Below, in pieces: positions 36,070-43,951 of a DNA stretch of 54,394 bases; position 1 is the stretch's first letter; every line of letters begins with the position of its first letter. Position numbers and translations under genes: made by a program. Below the pieces are notes generated by a model. The model made no database searches. It was not told the DNA's origin and saw only the letters and a list, made by a program, of their open reading frames with translations. Source of the stretch: an uncultured Bacilli bacterium (lineage in GTDB: Bacteria; Bacillota_I; Bacilli_A; RF39; UBA660); contig CANREL010000008.1 in assembly GCA_947629655.1 (NCBI GenBank), forward strand, positions 1 through 54,394, given 5' to 3'.

Positions 36070-36274
36070 CATCATTTCCTCCTTTCTTACCATTTTGCCA
36101 CTCGTCTATGATTTCATTAGTTAGACTAGATGTCCCGTTAGGATTTACTGATAAATCTTTTTGCTCTTTTATATCTAATTTATCTTTTTTTAGAAATTTT
36201 AATATTTCATTTGCAGACTTACAAATAAAAAAAGGGGTTAAAACACCTAAAAAGTAAGCAATAATTATAAACAT
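36062..36274 (-). CDS. Small single-helix membrane protein between terminase and portal
   Basis: A 70-residue protein. 'MFIIIAYFLGVLTPFFICKSANEIL' is an N-terminal membrane helix and the rest is a charged, Asn/Gly-rich cytoplasmic tail. The function is unknown. Start and stop are tightly packed with neighbours (4 bp from terL, overlapping portal), supporting a real gene. Confidence 0.65.
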   Translation of the reverse strand: MFIIIAYFLGVLTPFFICKSANEILKFLKKDKLDIKEQKDLSVNPNGTSSLTNEIIDEWQNGKKGGNDDE

Positions 36275-36278
36275 TTTA

Positions 36279-37913
36279 TCACCACCCTAAATAATCATTA
36301 ATATCTTGATTATCATAGTCATCTGATGTTTTTAATTCATCTGGCCAATCGATTGTATTTTCTTGATTAATTTTTTCTACTACATAACTTTGTTGATCAC
36401 GACATTGATGAGCTATTCCAAGAGACATAACTCTATCATCGTGATATCCGTTTTCTGCTTCTTTTTTTCCGTTAGGTTTTTTAACAAACGTCAACATTTG
36501 TTTTAATGTGTTAATATCATTTATTTTATGTATTTCTTCATCCACAAATTTAACTAAATAACCTAAAAGAACTGGTCTTGTTGATGTTGAAGTCCACCAC
36601 CCCAATTTATCTTGTGTTTTTACAACAATACCTTCATCAATTTCACGAATATATTGTTTAGGATATTTTAGACGATATAGTTCTTTTACTGGATAAGTAG
36701 AATAGTTAGCCTCAATTCCTATCAGAGCTTGATTATAATACATACCAAGACAATACATTTGATAAGTATATTCGATCTCATCTCTTAATATTTCTAATGT
36801 AGCTACTTGATTTGCATTTGTATTATCTATAACATCACCACAATATGAATCTGAACCTATTCCAGCTGTGTCTCCTCCAAGGACATAAGGATAACCTACT
36901 TTAACATCTTCAAATATCTTAATACATCCTTTTTCATCGTCTACCCATTTAAAATTTTTTATTTGCTCATCTAAATATTCATATTCAAAATATCCTACCT
37001 TTTTTGAATCTTTTACTCTAGGCAATACGTTTAAAATTTTTTGCTTTGGAAAAATACAAGATCCTGTTGATAAAAAAGCTTCTTCTGGACAAATTGGATA
37101 TTCTTGATGAAATTGATCAATATCATTACCACAGTTGTTCTTTATTGTATATCTTCGCCAAGCAATTTGCTCATTTGATAAATTATAATTTTCTTTTAAT
37201 ATTTGTTCTTCTTCTGTTAATTCAAAACCATCATAGGGCATTTGATAATTACTTATCTCATTCCATCCTAGAAAAACAGGTATAAAGTCATTTTCACCAT
37301 TAACAGCTTGAGTCCATAACTCTTGAAAATGCTCAAAGCCATTTGGTGTAGATTCAATTACTACCATTGTTCCTGGAATATTCGGTACAGTTTGAAGTAG
37401 TCCGTTTAATATTGTTTTTTTATCATTTGGCCAAAAGGCATATTCGGAAATATGTAAATTATGAAATGTAGATGATCTTCCTACACTTTCGGTTCCTGCA
37501 GTCATACATTTGATAGACGATTTTAATCCTGTCTTATTATCGTTATCAAATACTAATTCATTTCTTGAATTATATTCTGTTGAAGGCTTTAATTTATCTG
37601 GCATCATATCATACATTAATTTAGTCATATTGTATAAATTTCGAGTTGCTTCTCGATCGTGAGTAATTATACCTGTATTAATATTTTTTTTAGTTGTTGT
37701 GTTAACATAGTTTAAGGCTTCTATTTCGGTAGAAATACCTAATTGTCTACTTTTTAATATTATTAATCTGATTGGTTTATTTTTTAATGATTCAGATTTT
37801 ATTATTTCATATATTTTTTGCTGTGCTTGATTAAATTTTAATTTTATTAAAGTACTCTCTTTTGTCTTTATATAGATAAACTCTTCAATAAACTTTTTAC
37901 GATTAATATTCAT
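36279..37913 (-). CDS. terL: Terminase large subunit
   Basis: About 544 residues from the ATG at 37913 inside the terS stop region (ATGAATATTAA). The ATPase domain has a Walker-A-like 'LKSRQLGIST' and a Walker B 'NLHISEYAFWP', with 'GTMVVIESTPNG' as coupling motif. The nuclease domain begins at 'YPYVLGGDTAGIGSDSY' with metal-binding Asp and continues to 'LIGIEANYSTYP' and 'NGYHDDRVMSLGIA'. It packages DNA into the prohead through the portal. Confidence 0.93.
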   Translation of the reverse strand: MNINRKKFIEEFIYIKTKESTLIKLKFNQAQQKIYEIIKSESLKNKPIRLIILKSRQLGISTEIEALNYVNTTTKKNINTGIITHDREATRNLYNMTKLMYDMMPDKLKPSTEYNSRNELVFDNDNKTGLKSSIKCMTAGTESVGRSSTFHNLHISEYAFWPNDKKTILNGLLQTVPNIPGTMVVIESTPNGFEHFQELWTQAVNGENDFIPVFLGWNEISNYQMPYDGFELTEEEQILKENYNLSNEQIAWRRYTIKNNCGNDIDQFHQEYPICPEEAFLSTGSCIFPKQKILNVLPRVKDSKKVGYFEYEYLDEQIKNFKWVDDEKGCIKIFEDVKVGYPYVLGGDTAGIGSDSYCGDVIDNTNANQVATLEILRDEIEYTYQMYCLGMYYNQALIGIEANYSTYPVKELYRLKYPKQYIREIDEGIVVKTQDKLGWWTSTSTRPVLLGYLVKFVDEEIHKINDINTLKQMLTFVKKPNGKKEAENGYHDDRVMSLGIAHQCRDQQSYVVEKINQENTIDWPDELKTSDDYDNQDINDYLGW

Positions 37914-38316
37914 CTTGATCAAGTACCTTTGATAGATATTCTTCATAAGACATATCAACATTTATATTTTCATTTTTTGTTTTTTGAGAAGCATCATAGT
38001 CAAAATTATTTTCCATTATGAATTTAGCACCTTGAAAAGTAGATTTATCATATAACAATTGTTCGTTATAGGCCTCTATTGCATCTCTTGCTCTAAGAAT
38101 TATATATTTGTATTCTTCTGGCACAGACTCTTGTCTTTCATATCTTTTTAAAGTACTTCTATTTATTCCAAGATAAGAAGCCAATCCACAAATTCCCGGT
38201 CTCAATTTATGAATCTTGCAATGACGAAAATAGTCCGAAACAGCAAGTTCTAATTCTTGTGCATTTTTATATTTTAGTGGAGGTCCTAATTTGATGAATG
38301 GTACTTTTTTTCTCAT
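37903..38316 (-). CDS. terS: Terminase small subunit
   Basis: A 137-residue protein. 'GPPLKYKNAQELELAVSDYFRHC' and 'GICGLASYLGINRSTLKRYE' form a helix-turn-helix DNA-binding region, and 'DAIEAYNEQLLYDKSTFQGAKFIMENNFDY' is the oligomerisation part seen in Bacillota phages. It recognises packaging DNA. It overlaps terL by 11 bp. The ATG follows GAAAGGAAAG. Confidence 0.9.
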   Translation of the reverse strand: MRKKVPFIKLGPPLKYKNAQELELAVSDYFRHCKIHKLRPGICGLASYLGINRSTLKRYERQESVPEEYKYIILRARDAIEAYNEQLLYDKSTFQGAKFIMENNFDYDASQKTKNENINVDMSYEEYLSKVLDQDEY

Positions 38317-38431
38317 TTTTTTTTACTTTCCTTTCGTACGATTCACATTCCTTGCTCCTTCTACATCCTCTGCAACCATGTCTCATAAAATATGAAATAT
38401 CACATATAAAATCTTTTTTTTTGTTTTTCAT
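38267..38431 (-). CDS. Small Cys-rich phage protein (54 residues)
   Basis: The ATG at 38431 has an AGAGGGAT site and sits 1 bp after the stop of the upstream gene. 'FICDISYFMRHGCRGCRRSKECESY' has four closely spaced Cys suited to zinc. It overlaps terS by 50 bp in another frame, which is a weakness, but the site and the Cys knuckle favour a real gene. Unknown function. Confidence 0.5.
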   Translation of the reverse strand: MKNKKKDFICDISYFMRHGCRGCRRSKECESYERKVKKNEKKSTIHQIRTSTKI

Positions 38432-38432
38432 G

Positions 38433-38675
38433 TTAATCCCTCTGAATCACAAAATCTAAAGCTAAAGCAGATACTATTCTTATGTCATTACACTTTTTAT
38501 TAATCAGTTTTTCATCATATGTTTGTTTATAATATTGTAATTTATTGTCTAGTGATTCATATTTATTAATTATTAATTCTGTATCTTCTTGACCTGGAAT
38601 AGTTATTTCAACGCAAATACAACATTTATTTTCTCTTGCTTCTTCAAAAACTTTTTCTAAATCTTCTAATGTCAT
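38433..38675 (-). CDS. Small phage early/middle protein of unknown function
   Basis: An 80-residue acidic protein. 'TLEDLEKVFEEARENKCCICVEITIPGQEDTELIINKYESLDNKLQYYKQTYDEKL' is a pattern seen in short proteins next to phage terminase genes. No domain function known. AGGAGGTAATT precedes the ATG. Confidence 0.65.
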   Translation of the reverse strand: MTLEDLEKVFEEARENKCCICVEITIPGQEDTELIINKYESLDNKLQYYKQTYDEKLINKKCNDIRIVSALALDFVIQRD

Positions 38676-38702
38676 AATTACCTCCTAATAAAAAAAGAAT
38701 GA

Positions 38703-38966
38703 TTACTCATTCTTTTCATATTCATCTAATATCGCTGTTTCTAATAGTTTTCTTGTTTCTTGATTAATAGGATGACAAATATCTCTAAAAGTACCTTCAT
38801 TTGTTTTTCTACTAGGCATTGCAATAAACAAACCATTGTCTCCTTCAATAATTCTAATATCATGTACAGCAAAACTATTATCAATTAATATATTAGCTAC
38901 TCCCTTTAATCTACTATTATTTTCATCGTTATCATATTTTCTAACATTTACTTGTGTTATTTTCAT
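38703..38966 (-). CDS. spoVG: SpoVG-family protein, phage-encoded
   Basis: An 87-residue protein. 'MKITQVNVRKYDNDE', 'LKGVANILIDNSFAVHDIRIIEG', 'GLFIAMPSRKTNEGTFRDICHPINQETRK' cover the whole SpoVG fold, including the conserved 'MPSRK' and 'HP' motifs. Host SpoVG is a nucleic-acid-binding regulator of sporulation and septation. Phage copies are common but here it occurs in an element that disrupts a sporulation gene. GAGAG site upstream. Confidence 0.93.
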   Translation of the reverse strand: MKITQVNVRKYDNDENNSRLKGVANILIDNSFAVHDIRIIEGDNGLFIAMPSRKTNEGTFRDICHPINQETRKLLETAILDEYEKNE

Positions 38967-39063
38967 TTTTTCTCTCCTTATCTTAAATTTTTCATCATAC
39001 CAATTATAATTGTAAAAAAACTATATGTAAACATAAGCAAAAACAACCTAAAAACAACTTTTG

Positions 39064-39609
39064 TCAATACCCTAATATTTCAGTTATTGTGTCATTTGGA
39101 AACAAATATGTTTTTATTTGATTAATTAATCTATTTTTGTTTTTTCTTATACTTTCAGCTGATATTGTTTCTCTATCAAGTTTTCTATAAAAATATTCAG
39201 CTACTTGTTCATGTGTATTGTGTTCAAAGTAGTACAATCTGATTACATCATAATACTTATCGTTTTTAATTTTTTCTAGAACACGATCTATGTATCTTAT
39301 CACAACTTTAGTTCTATAAATGTGCTGCTTTAATGAATTAATATTATCTTCAATAATCTCATCTTCTTCTTCCCTTTTTGTGCCAATATTTATCGAAGTA
39401 ATACTTTTTGATTTAGATGGAATCCCATATTTTTTCAAATCTTCTATTTGTTCTTCACGATCTTTTATTGATTCTTTTAATTTAGGATATTCATAGAGTA
39501 ATTTTATAGTATTATCAAAAGAATTTAAATTTCTTTTTATTATTCCTCGATTATCCAATTCATCTATCACAAGTTTAACTATTTCTTTCTTATCTATTAT
39601 TTCTTGCAT
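39064..39609 (-). CDS. ArpU/sigma-70-region-4-like phage transcriptional regulator
   Basis: A 181-residue protein. The N-terminal half is helical and charged. The C-terminal part ('YYDVIRLYYFEHNTHEQVAEYF', 'ISAESIRKNKNRLINQIKTYLFP') is a helix-turn-helix of the sigma region 4/ArpU type. Such proteins usually switch on late phage genes, and this one is located just before the packaging genes. The exact target promoter is not identified. Confidence 0.7.
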   Translation of the reverse strand: MQEIIDKKEIVKLVIDELDNRGIIKRNLNSFDNTIKLLYEYPKLKESIKDREEQIEDLKKYGIPSKSKSITSINIGTKREEEDEIIEDNINSLKQHIYRTKVVIRYIDRVLEKIKNDKYYDVIRLYYFEHNTHEQVAEYFYRKLDRETISAESIRKNKNRLINQIKTYLFPNDTITEILGY

Positions 39610-39620
39610 TTTTTCTCCTT

Positions 39621-39791
39621 CTATTCTTTGTAATTTAATCCTTTATCAATTATCTTTTTTATTTCTACTTTGTAACCTTTGTAATATTCTTTGAATTTTT
39701 TAGTTGCTTCTTCTTCAGAATCAGCTCTAATTAATTTCCTTGATGAAGATTCTAAGTCTAAATATTTAAAATTAATTTGATATGTTCTCAT
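39621..39791 (-). CDS. Small phage protein (56 residues)
   Basis: The ATG at 39791 follows a strong AGGAGGG site. 'MRTYQINFKYLDLES', then 'LIRADSEEEATKKFKEYYKGYKVEIKKI' is a compact alpha/beta peptide pattern seen in small phage early proteins. It ends 12 bp before the ArpU-like gene and begins 2 bp after the HNH gene. Unknown role. Confidence 0.65.
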   Translation of the reverse strand: MRTYQINFKYLDLESSSRKLIRADSEEEATKKFKEYYKGYKVEIKKIIDKGLNYKE

Positions 39792-39792
39792 T

Positions 39793-40302
39793 TTATTCCC
39801 TCCTCTTTGCTCTTTTATTAATTATTTTTGCTATCAATATTCCTGTTTTTGTTAATTCTTTTTTATCAAATAACAGATGTCTATTTTTAGCTGTTAGTTT
39901 ATCAGATATTTCAACTAGTATAAGATTATCTAAATTGAAGTTTCGTTTATTTGAATCGGCAAATATGACACAACAATTGTTAGGAATTGAACCTTTATAT
40001 TTTTTATAAAGATATCTATGTTTAAGTTCCCATTCATTTGGATCAGCTACTTTAATAAAAACATAGCCATTACTATTTATAAATTCGCTTCCAATTGGCT
40101 TATAGTTATGTGGTTTGTTATTTCGTTTAAATTTAGTATTTATACCACTTCTAAGTTTGTAACTCTTTTTATATTGTTTTATTTGATTTATAGTTAATTG
40201 TCTATTAAATTTTTGATTAAAAAGTATTGTCAGTTCTTCTGATGTTCTACTTTTTACTTCCTGCTTTAAAAATTCCTTTTCATTTGTAGAGAATCTAATC
40301 AT
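39793..40302 (-). CDS. HNH endonuclease-like phage protein
   Basis: A 169-residue protein. The N-terminal part ('TNEKEFLKQEVKSRTSEELTILFNQKFNRQLTINQIKQYKKSY') is a DNA-binding helix-turn-helix. The C-terminal part carries 'WELKHRYLYKKYKGSIPNNCCVIFADSNKRNFNLDNLILV', the HNH pattern with H, N and a hydrophobic strand. Homing or packaging-associated nicking are both possible. ATG overlaps the TGA of the upstream frame (ATGA). Confidence 0.8.
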   Translation of the reverse strand: MIRFSTNEKEFLKQEVKSRTSEELTILFNQKFNRQLTINQIKQYKKSYKLRSGINTKFKRNNKPHNYKPIGSEFINSNGYVFIKVADPNEWELKHRYLYKKYKGSIPNNCCVIFADSNKRNFNLDNLILVEISDKLTAKNRHLLFDKKELTKTGILIAKIINKRAKRRE

Positions 40303-40633
40303 TTTTTATTCTCCTTAATTGGAAATAGTGGATTATCAATTTTATAATCTTTTGATATTTTTATTGCTTTTAAACGTGTATTTAAATTATTTACAATTTG
40401 AGACGCTAATGAAGTAATAGCAAATGATTTGTTTATTTCTTGCTTTAAAGCTTCGTCTTTACTATTCGCTAATTTATCAAGTTGATCAAATAAATAATCA
40501 TTAAGCTTATCTAAATTATTTTCTTTTTTGTAAACTCCCCCCCCACATCGTTAACAATTGTTCTTTTTGATGAATTGATGTCATTGTCCATTAAGTTACT
40601 CATTTTATTTCTAAATATTTCTATATTATCCAT
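40299..40633 (-). pseudogene. Phage protein interrupted at a G8 run
   Basis: The ATG at 40633 (AAAGGAAG site) opens 'MDNIEIFRNKMSNLMDNDINSSKRTIVNDVGG'. At the G8 tract (40537-40544) the frame runs to a stop soon after. The adjacent frame continues 'YKKENNLDKLNDYLFDQLDKLANSKDEALKQEINKSFAITSLASQIVNNLNTRLKAIKI' to a TGA at 40299 that overlaps the HNH start. One G more or two fewer would give about 111 residues. The 'SLASQIVN' helical segment is common in small phage proteins. A G8 tract in this AT-rich genome is striking. Confidence 0.75.
40537..40544 (-). repeat. G8 homopolymer inside a phage gene
   Basis: Eight consecutive C on the + strand. It is the point where the two halves of the gene above change frame, and is a likely slippage site. 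Confidence 0.9.
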
Positions 40634-40827
40634 ATTTTTTTTCTTCCTTTCTTTATTATTTATGTTGCACAATGTTTGAAACATTACCTAGTAATTATAT
40701 TAACTTCATTATTAAATACTTTTTTTGATATCTGCTATACAAAAATTTAAGTTTTATTTGCACAAATACTTTTTAATTTTTTTTATGACTTTTTTTGCTC
40801 AAAAAATGTACTTGTTAATTAAAAAAA

Positions 40828-41655
40828 TTATTTATTAAAATCTATATTTGCAATCATTTTTTCTTTTGTTGATCTTGTCAATTTTGTATATATTCTTGTT
40901 GTTTCTATCGAACTATGTCCTAAAATATCAGCCAACTGTGGTAAATTTCCAGGATATTGTTCTAAAAATTTTATTGCAAATAAATGCCTAAATGCATGTG
41001 CGTGAACTTTCTTTTTATTGACTCTAGCTGCACCAGCAATTTTTTGTATTCTTTTCCAAAAACAAGGAAATGTAATCATTTTACCCGTTTTTGAAGATGG
41101 AAATAAAGTTCCGGACTTGATTTTTTGATCTCTTGAATATTTTCTTAATTCTCTTAATAAAGATCGTACAATTGTTATTTCTCTAAATTTACTTTTTGAA
41201 TTTATTTCTATATTTGTATTTAAATTCTCAACAGTAAAATATTTTAATTCTGAAATTCTACATCCTGTCATCGCAAGAATCTTCATCATGTAGTAACTTT
41301 GATAATCTTGTCTTTTCTTTGCATATTTTAATAATCTTTTATAATCAATAATTGATAATGACTCTTTAATTGAAAATTCTTTTTGTATTTTTTCTTTTTT
41401 TAAAATCAATTCATTTTTATTAATAAATTTTAAATATTTATTTACTACAACAATCCAAAGATTTTGTGAATTAGGACTTAATTTTTTTACTTCACTCATA
41501 TATTGCTTAAAAGAATTAATTTTTATTTTAGAATAATCGCCGTTTAGAAAATTTAAAAATTCAAAAACTATATATGAATATTGCTTTATAGTATTCTTGG
41601 ATAACTCTTCTTCTTGTTGCTTAATAATAAATGATTGAAAATCGTTAATAATCAT
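40828..41655 (-). CDS. Tyrosine recombinase (phage integrase/XerD family)
   Basis: A 275-residue protein. The N-terminal SAM-like core-binding domain (1-90) is followed by the catalytic domain with Arg I in 'MTGCRISELKYF', 'HAHAFRHLFAIKFL' (HxxR), 'LGHSSIETTRIYTKL' (His and nucleophile Tyr). All catalytic residues are present. It lies in the early-gene block, not next to an att site, while the integration-proximal recombinase is a serine enzyme. It may resolve replication multimers. The 190-bp gap downstream holds no gene I can support. Confidence 0.88.
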   Translation of the reverse strand: MIINDFQSFIIKQQEEELSKNTIKQYSYIVFEFLNFLNGDYSKIKINSFKQYMSEVKKLSPNSQNLWIVVVNKYLKFINKNELILKKEKIQKEFSIKESLSIIDYKRLLKYAKKRQDYQSYYMMKILAMTGCRISELKYFTVENLNTNIEINSKSKFREITIVRSLLRELRKYSRDQKIKSGTLFPSSKTGKMITFPCFWKRIQKIAGAARVNKKKVHAHAFRHLFAIKFLEQYPGNLPQLADILGHSSIETTRIYTKLTRSTKEKMIANIDFNK

Positions 41656-41661
41656 TTTGTT

Positions 41662-41835
41662 CTACCTATTTGCTTGTACAATTTGCCAATTTTCTGGATG
41701 TTTAAATTTAAGTTTTCTCTCTTCAGCTTTTTTCTTGTTAAATCTTTCAGCACAGTTTATATCCAATAAATACCTTTTTCTTCCATATTTTTTACACAAA
41801 TAAGTATGAAAAATTTTATGTTTTAAAATGTACAT
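41662..41835 (-). CDS. Small basic phage protein (57 residues)
   Basis: ATG at 41835 overlaps the end of the helicase-loader gene by 13 bp in another frame. 'MYILKHKIFHTYLCKKYGRKRYLLDINCAERFNKKK' then 'LKFKHPENWQIVQANR'. Highly basic, two Cys. AGGAAG lies about 13 nt upstream, somewhat far. Function unknown. Confidence 0.5.
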   Translation of the reverse strand: MYILKHKIFHTYLCKKYGRKRYLLDINCAERFNKKKAEERKLKFKHPENWQIVQANR

Positions 41836-42377
41836 TGTTCAAACACTTCTTCCTTTGAAAATTTAATCTCTTTGCCTTCATATAATCTTATAGAATTTTC
41901 TAAACTATGTTTTTGCACCCCATCCGGCAATTGATCGAGCAACTTTTTTGAAAAATTCCAATAAAAATCTCCAAATTTTTTGTCAGATGCACTCATCAAC
42001 TTTTCATAATCAAGTTCTCGATTAAAGTATTTCTTGGATTCTTTACATAAAAATTTAACTGATAAACAACGATTATAATGATTTGAAAACTCTAAATCGT
42101 TAATCTTTTTATTGCATAAAGGACAGCTAACAATAATTACACCCTTTTTTGTTTTTTGCTCAATTGTATTTAAAAATTTGGTCAAGTAGTATGGATCAGG
42201 AATACGATTATAATTATCAGCATTTTTTAAATACTCTTCTAACTTTTTATTTACATCTTCAAAGTCATAAGGCTCTAAAACTTTAAACCACTCTGAATAA
42301 ACATTATTACCTATCATAAAATTTTGTCTATATATTTTTAATCTATCTACTATTTTAGTGCTTTCTTCTTTAGTCAT
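41823..42377 (-). CDS. Replicative helicase loader/inhibitor-like protein (G39P-like)
   Basis: A 184-residue protein. The N-terminal 75 residues ('TKEESTKIVDRLKIYRQNFMI...WFKVLEPYDFEDVNKKLEEYLKNADNYNRIPDPYYL') match the G39P/helicase-loader fold of Bacillota phages. A zinc-finger-like CPLC...H...RC segment follows at about 85-105, and a helical tail. It would deliver or restrain the host DnaC helicase at the phage origin. No phage helicase gene is in the window. Confidence 0.75.
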   Translation of the reverse strand: MTKEESTKIVDRLKIYRQNFMIGNNVYSEWFKVLEPYDFEDVNKKLEEYLKNADNYNRIPDPYYLTKFLNTIEQKTKKGVIIVSCPLCNKKINDLEFSNHYNRCLSVKFLCKESKKYFNRELDYEKLMSASDKKFGDFYWNFSKKLLDQLPDGVQKHSLENSIRLYEGKEIKFSKEEVFEQCTF

Positions 42378-42379
42378 TG

Positions 42380-43012
42380 TTATTCACCTCGCAAAAACTT
42401 TTCTCGTTCTTCGTTAATTCTTTGTTGTTCACGATCGTGCCAACTCGTTGAAGAACTAGAATCTTTTTTTACTTTTTCAACTACCCAGCTTAGGATAGCT
42501 CTATAATCACTCTTATATTGCTTTCCTTTTGATCCTTTATAGTTATCTAATATTTCAATGCTCTTTTTAGTGAATTCTTCTCCATAACTGCTAATTAATT
42601 TTTCATATTCGGCATTGGTCATAGAGACAAATTCACCATATTTTAACTTACTCTTTTCTTTCTCTTCTTCCCCTACAACCCTATTATTACTATCTTCATT
42701 AAAAGAAGAAGAAATAGAATAGTGTCTTTGATTTTTATTTGATTTTAAATTGATTTCTTGTTGATTTTCGTTTGATTTATCTTTTTTAGCATTCTTCGAC
42801 TTGTTTTTACTGATAGTTAATGGTCGTTCAATTAATTGCCAAATTGCCTGAATTAGTCCAGTAAAATTAGGATTTTTATCTTCAAAAACATATTCAACTA
42901 TAGCAACTAAAAAATTTTTTTTGTCTTCATCTGGCAATTCTTTAATGACCTCATAATAACTTCTAAAAAATACAAATTGACAAATACTATTTTTAATTTT
43001 TACTTTTTTCAT
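42380..43012 (-). CDS. DUF6291-like phage replication-associated protein
   Basis: A 210-residue protein. 'CQFVFFRSYYEVIKELPDEDKKNFLVAIVEYVFEDKNPNFTGLIQAIWQLIERPLTISKNKSKN' is the DUF6291 domain common in front of phage primosome genes. A low-complexity linker and 'EYEKLISSYGEEFTKKSIEILDNYKGSKGKQYKSDYRAILSWV' complete a DnaD-like initiation-protein architecture. It probably binds the phage origin. Weak ribosome site (GGTG). Confidence 0.75.
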   Translation of the reverse strand: MKKVKIKNSICQFVFFRSYYEVIKELPDEDKKNFLVAIVEYVFEDKNPNFTGLIQAIWQLIERPLTISKNKSKNAKKDKSNENQQEINLKSNKNQRHYSISSSFNEDSNNRVVGEEEKEKSKLKYGEFVSMTNAEYEKLISSYGEEFTKKSIEILDNYKGSKGKQYKSDYRAILSWVVEKVKKDSSSSTSWHDREQQRINEEREKFLRGE

Positions 43013-43026
43013 TTTGCACCATAAAT

Positions 43027-43251
43027 TTAATCAATCAAAACACTTAAAGCTAATAATAGAGCTATTAAAACAACTAATAGATCAATTAAAATTTTTCTTT
43101 TTAATTTTTTCTTCTGAAATTTTATAGAATCAAGATATAACATTGTCTCAATTCTTTTTTTTGCTACATAATTATCATGATTTTCATGTATCGCTTTTAA
43201 CATTGCATTTGTTTCATCATTTTCGTTTAAATTTCTTACTTTTTCTTTCAT
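43027..43251 (-). CDS. Small phage membrane protein
   Basis: A 74-residue protein. Charged N-terminal 50 residues with Lys/Arg-rich 'KFQKKKLKRK', then a C-terminal membrane helix 'ILIDLLVVLIALLLALSVLI', a tail-anchored layout. GAAAGGAATT site. Possibly a superinfection or signalling peptide; not assignable. Confidence 0.6.
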   Translation of the reverse strand: MKEKVRNLNENDETNAMLKAIHENHDNYVAKKRIETMLYLDSIKFQKKKLKRKILIDLLVVLIALLLALSVLID

Positions 43252-43264
43252 TTCTAATTCCTTT

Positions 43265-43483
43265 CTAATAAATTAAATTTCTACTATTATTCTTTTTTAA
43301 ATCATCTAATTCTTTTTTTGAATAAAACCAATCATCAACGTTGTTTCCAGCCAAACGTTGATTTTCAGCTATTTGGTTTATTGTCCCATATATATTTTTT
43401 AAATTAATTTTTCTCTCTTCTGGAGTAATATCTGAAATAATCTCAACTTTTGCTTGTCCTACTTCTAGATTCATCTTTCTCAT
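43265..43483 (-). CDS. Small phage early protein (72 residues)
   Basis: 'EVGQAKVEIISDITPEERKINLKNIYGTINQIAENQRLAGNNVDDWFYSKKELDDLKK' is a pattern shared by short early phage proteins. The exceptionally strong GGAGGAGG site sets the start at 43483 or the ATG three codons in. An open frame continues upstream in phase but lacks a good start. Function unknown. Confidence 0.65.
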   Translation of the reverse strand: MRKMNLEVGQAKVEIISDITPEERKINLKNIYGTINQIAENQRLAGNNVDDWFYSKKELDDLKKNNSRNLIY

Positions 43484-43602
43484 ATACTTCCTCCTCCTTT
43501 TAAAATATATTCGACAATTTTTTTAATTGTTCTTACCGTGGTATTAATTTGATTTTTCTTTATTACTTCCTTACAATATTCATTGAAGGTAGTTGATGCA
43601 TT

Positions 43603-43734
43603 TTGGTTCAAAGAAGAACAAGCGCTAAAGCTGCTAAGGCTGCTTCTAAAGTTTTAAGAGATGGTCGCACATCTAAGGCTTCAAAAACAGCTGCTGGCTC
43701 TGCTTTATCACAAAGAGCACCTAAAAAGAAATAA
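43603..43734 (+). CDS. Small basic phage protein on the opposite strand (43 residues)
   Basis: It reads rightward inside the leftward early block. From a TTG at 43603 (GAAGGTAG 7-10 nt upstream) the frame gives 'RRTSAKAAKAASKVLRDGRTSKASKTAAGSALSQRAPKKK', a peptide pattern (ASKVLRDGRTSKASKTAAGSALSQR) recurring in phages and conjugative elements. Base composition is clearly less AT-rich than its surroundings. An ATG two codons earlier in another frame gives only 10 codons, so the true N-terminus may be frameshifted. Its own terminator follows. Confidence 0.65.
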   Translation: MVQRRTSAKAAKAASKVLRDGRTSKASKTAAGSALSQRAPKKK

Positions 43735-43738
43735 TCTT

Positions 43739-43767
43739 TTTTGGCAAGTCTTATGGCTTGTTTTTTT
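43739..43767 (+). terminator. Terminator of the small rightward gene
   Basis: GCAAGTC / GGCTTGT stem (G-T pair included), TTAT loop, then seven T on the + strand, just after the TAA at 43732-43734. Confidence 0.7.
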
Positions 43768-43935
43768 CTACTCATCTAAATAATTGTCTTGATACATTTG
43801 TAGCCAAAATAATAATTCATTAATTTTGGTGATTATATTTATTTTTTCAACACAATTTTTTGCATCGTGCATATAATCATTTGATTCCGATAAAAAACAT
43901 GTTAATTGTTCAAAATATTCTTTGTTTATTATCAT
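43768..43935 (-). CDS. Small phage early protein (55 residues)
   Basis: ATG at 43935 with an AAGGAAGTG site. 'MIINKEYFEQLTCFLSESNDYMHDAKNCVEKINIITKINELLFWLQMYQDNYLDE' is one long acidic helix pair. First gene after the Cro-like gene. Function unknown; its size and place make it one candidate for an excisionase-like factor. Confidence 0.6.
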   Translation of the reverse strand: MIINKEYFEQLTCFLSESNDYMHDAKNCVEKINIITKINELLFWLQMYQDNYLDE

Positions 43936-43951
43936 ATTTCACTTCCTTTAG

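Noticed and set aside
43484..43605. Upstream in-frame extension of the 72-residue early gene
   Set aside because: The frame stays open to a TTG, but that codon lacks a ribosome site, whereas GGAGGAGG directly precedes the ATG at 43483.
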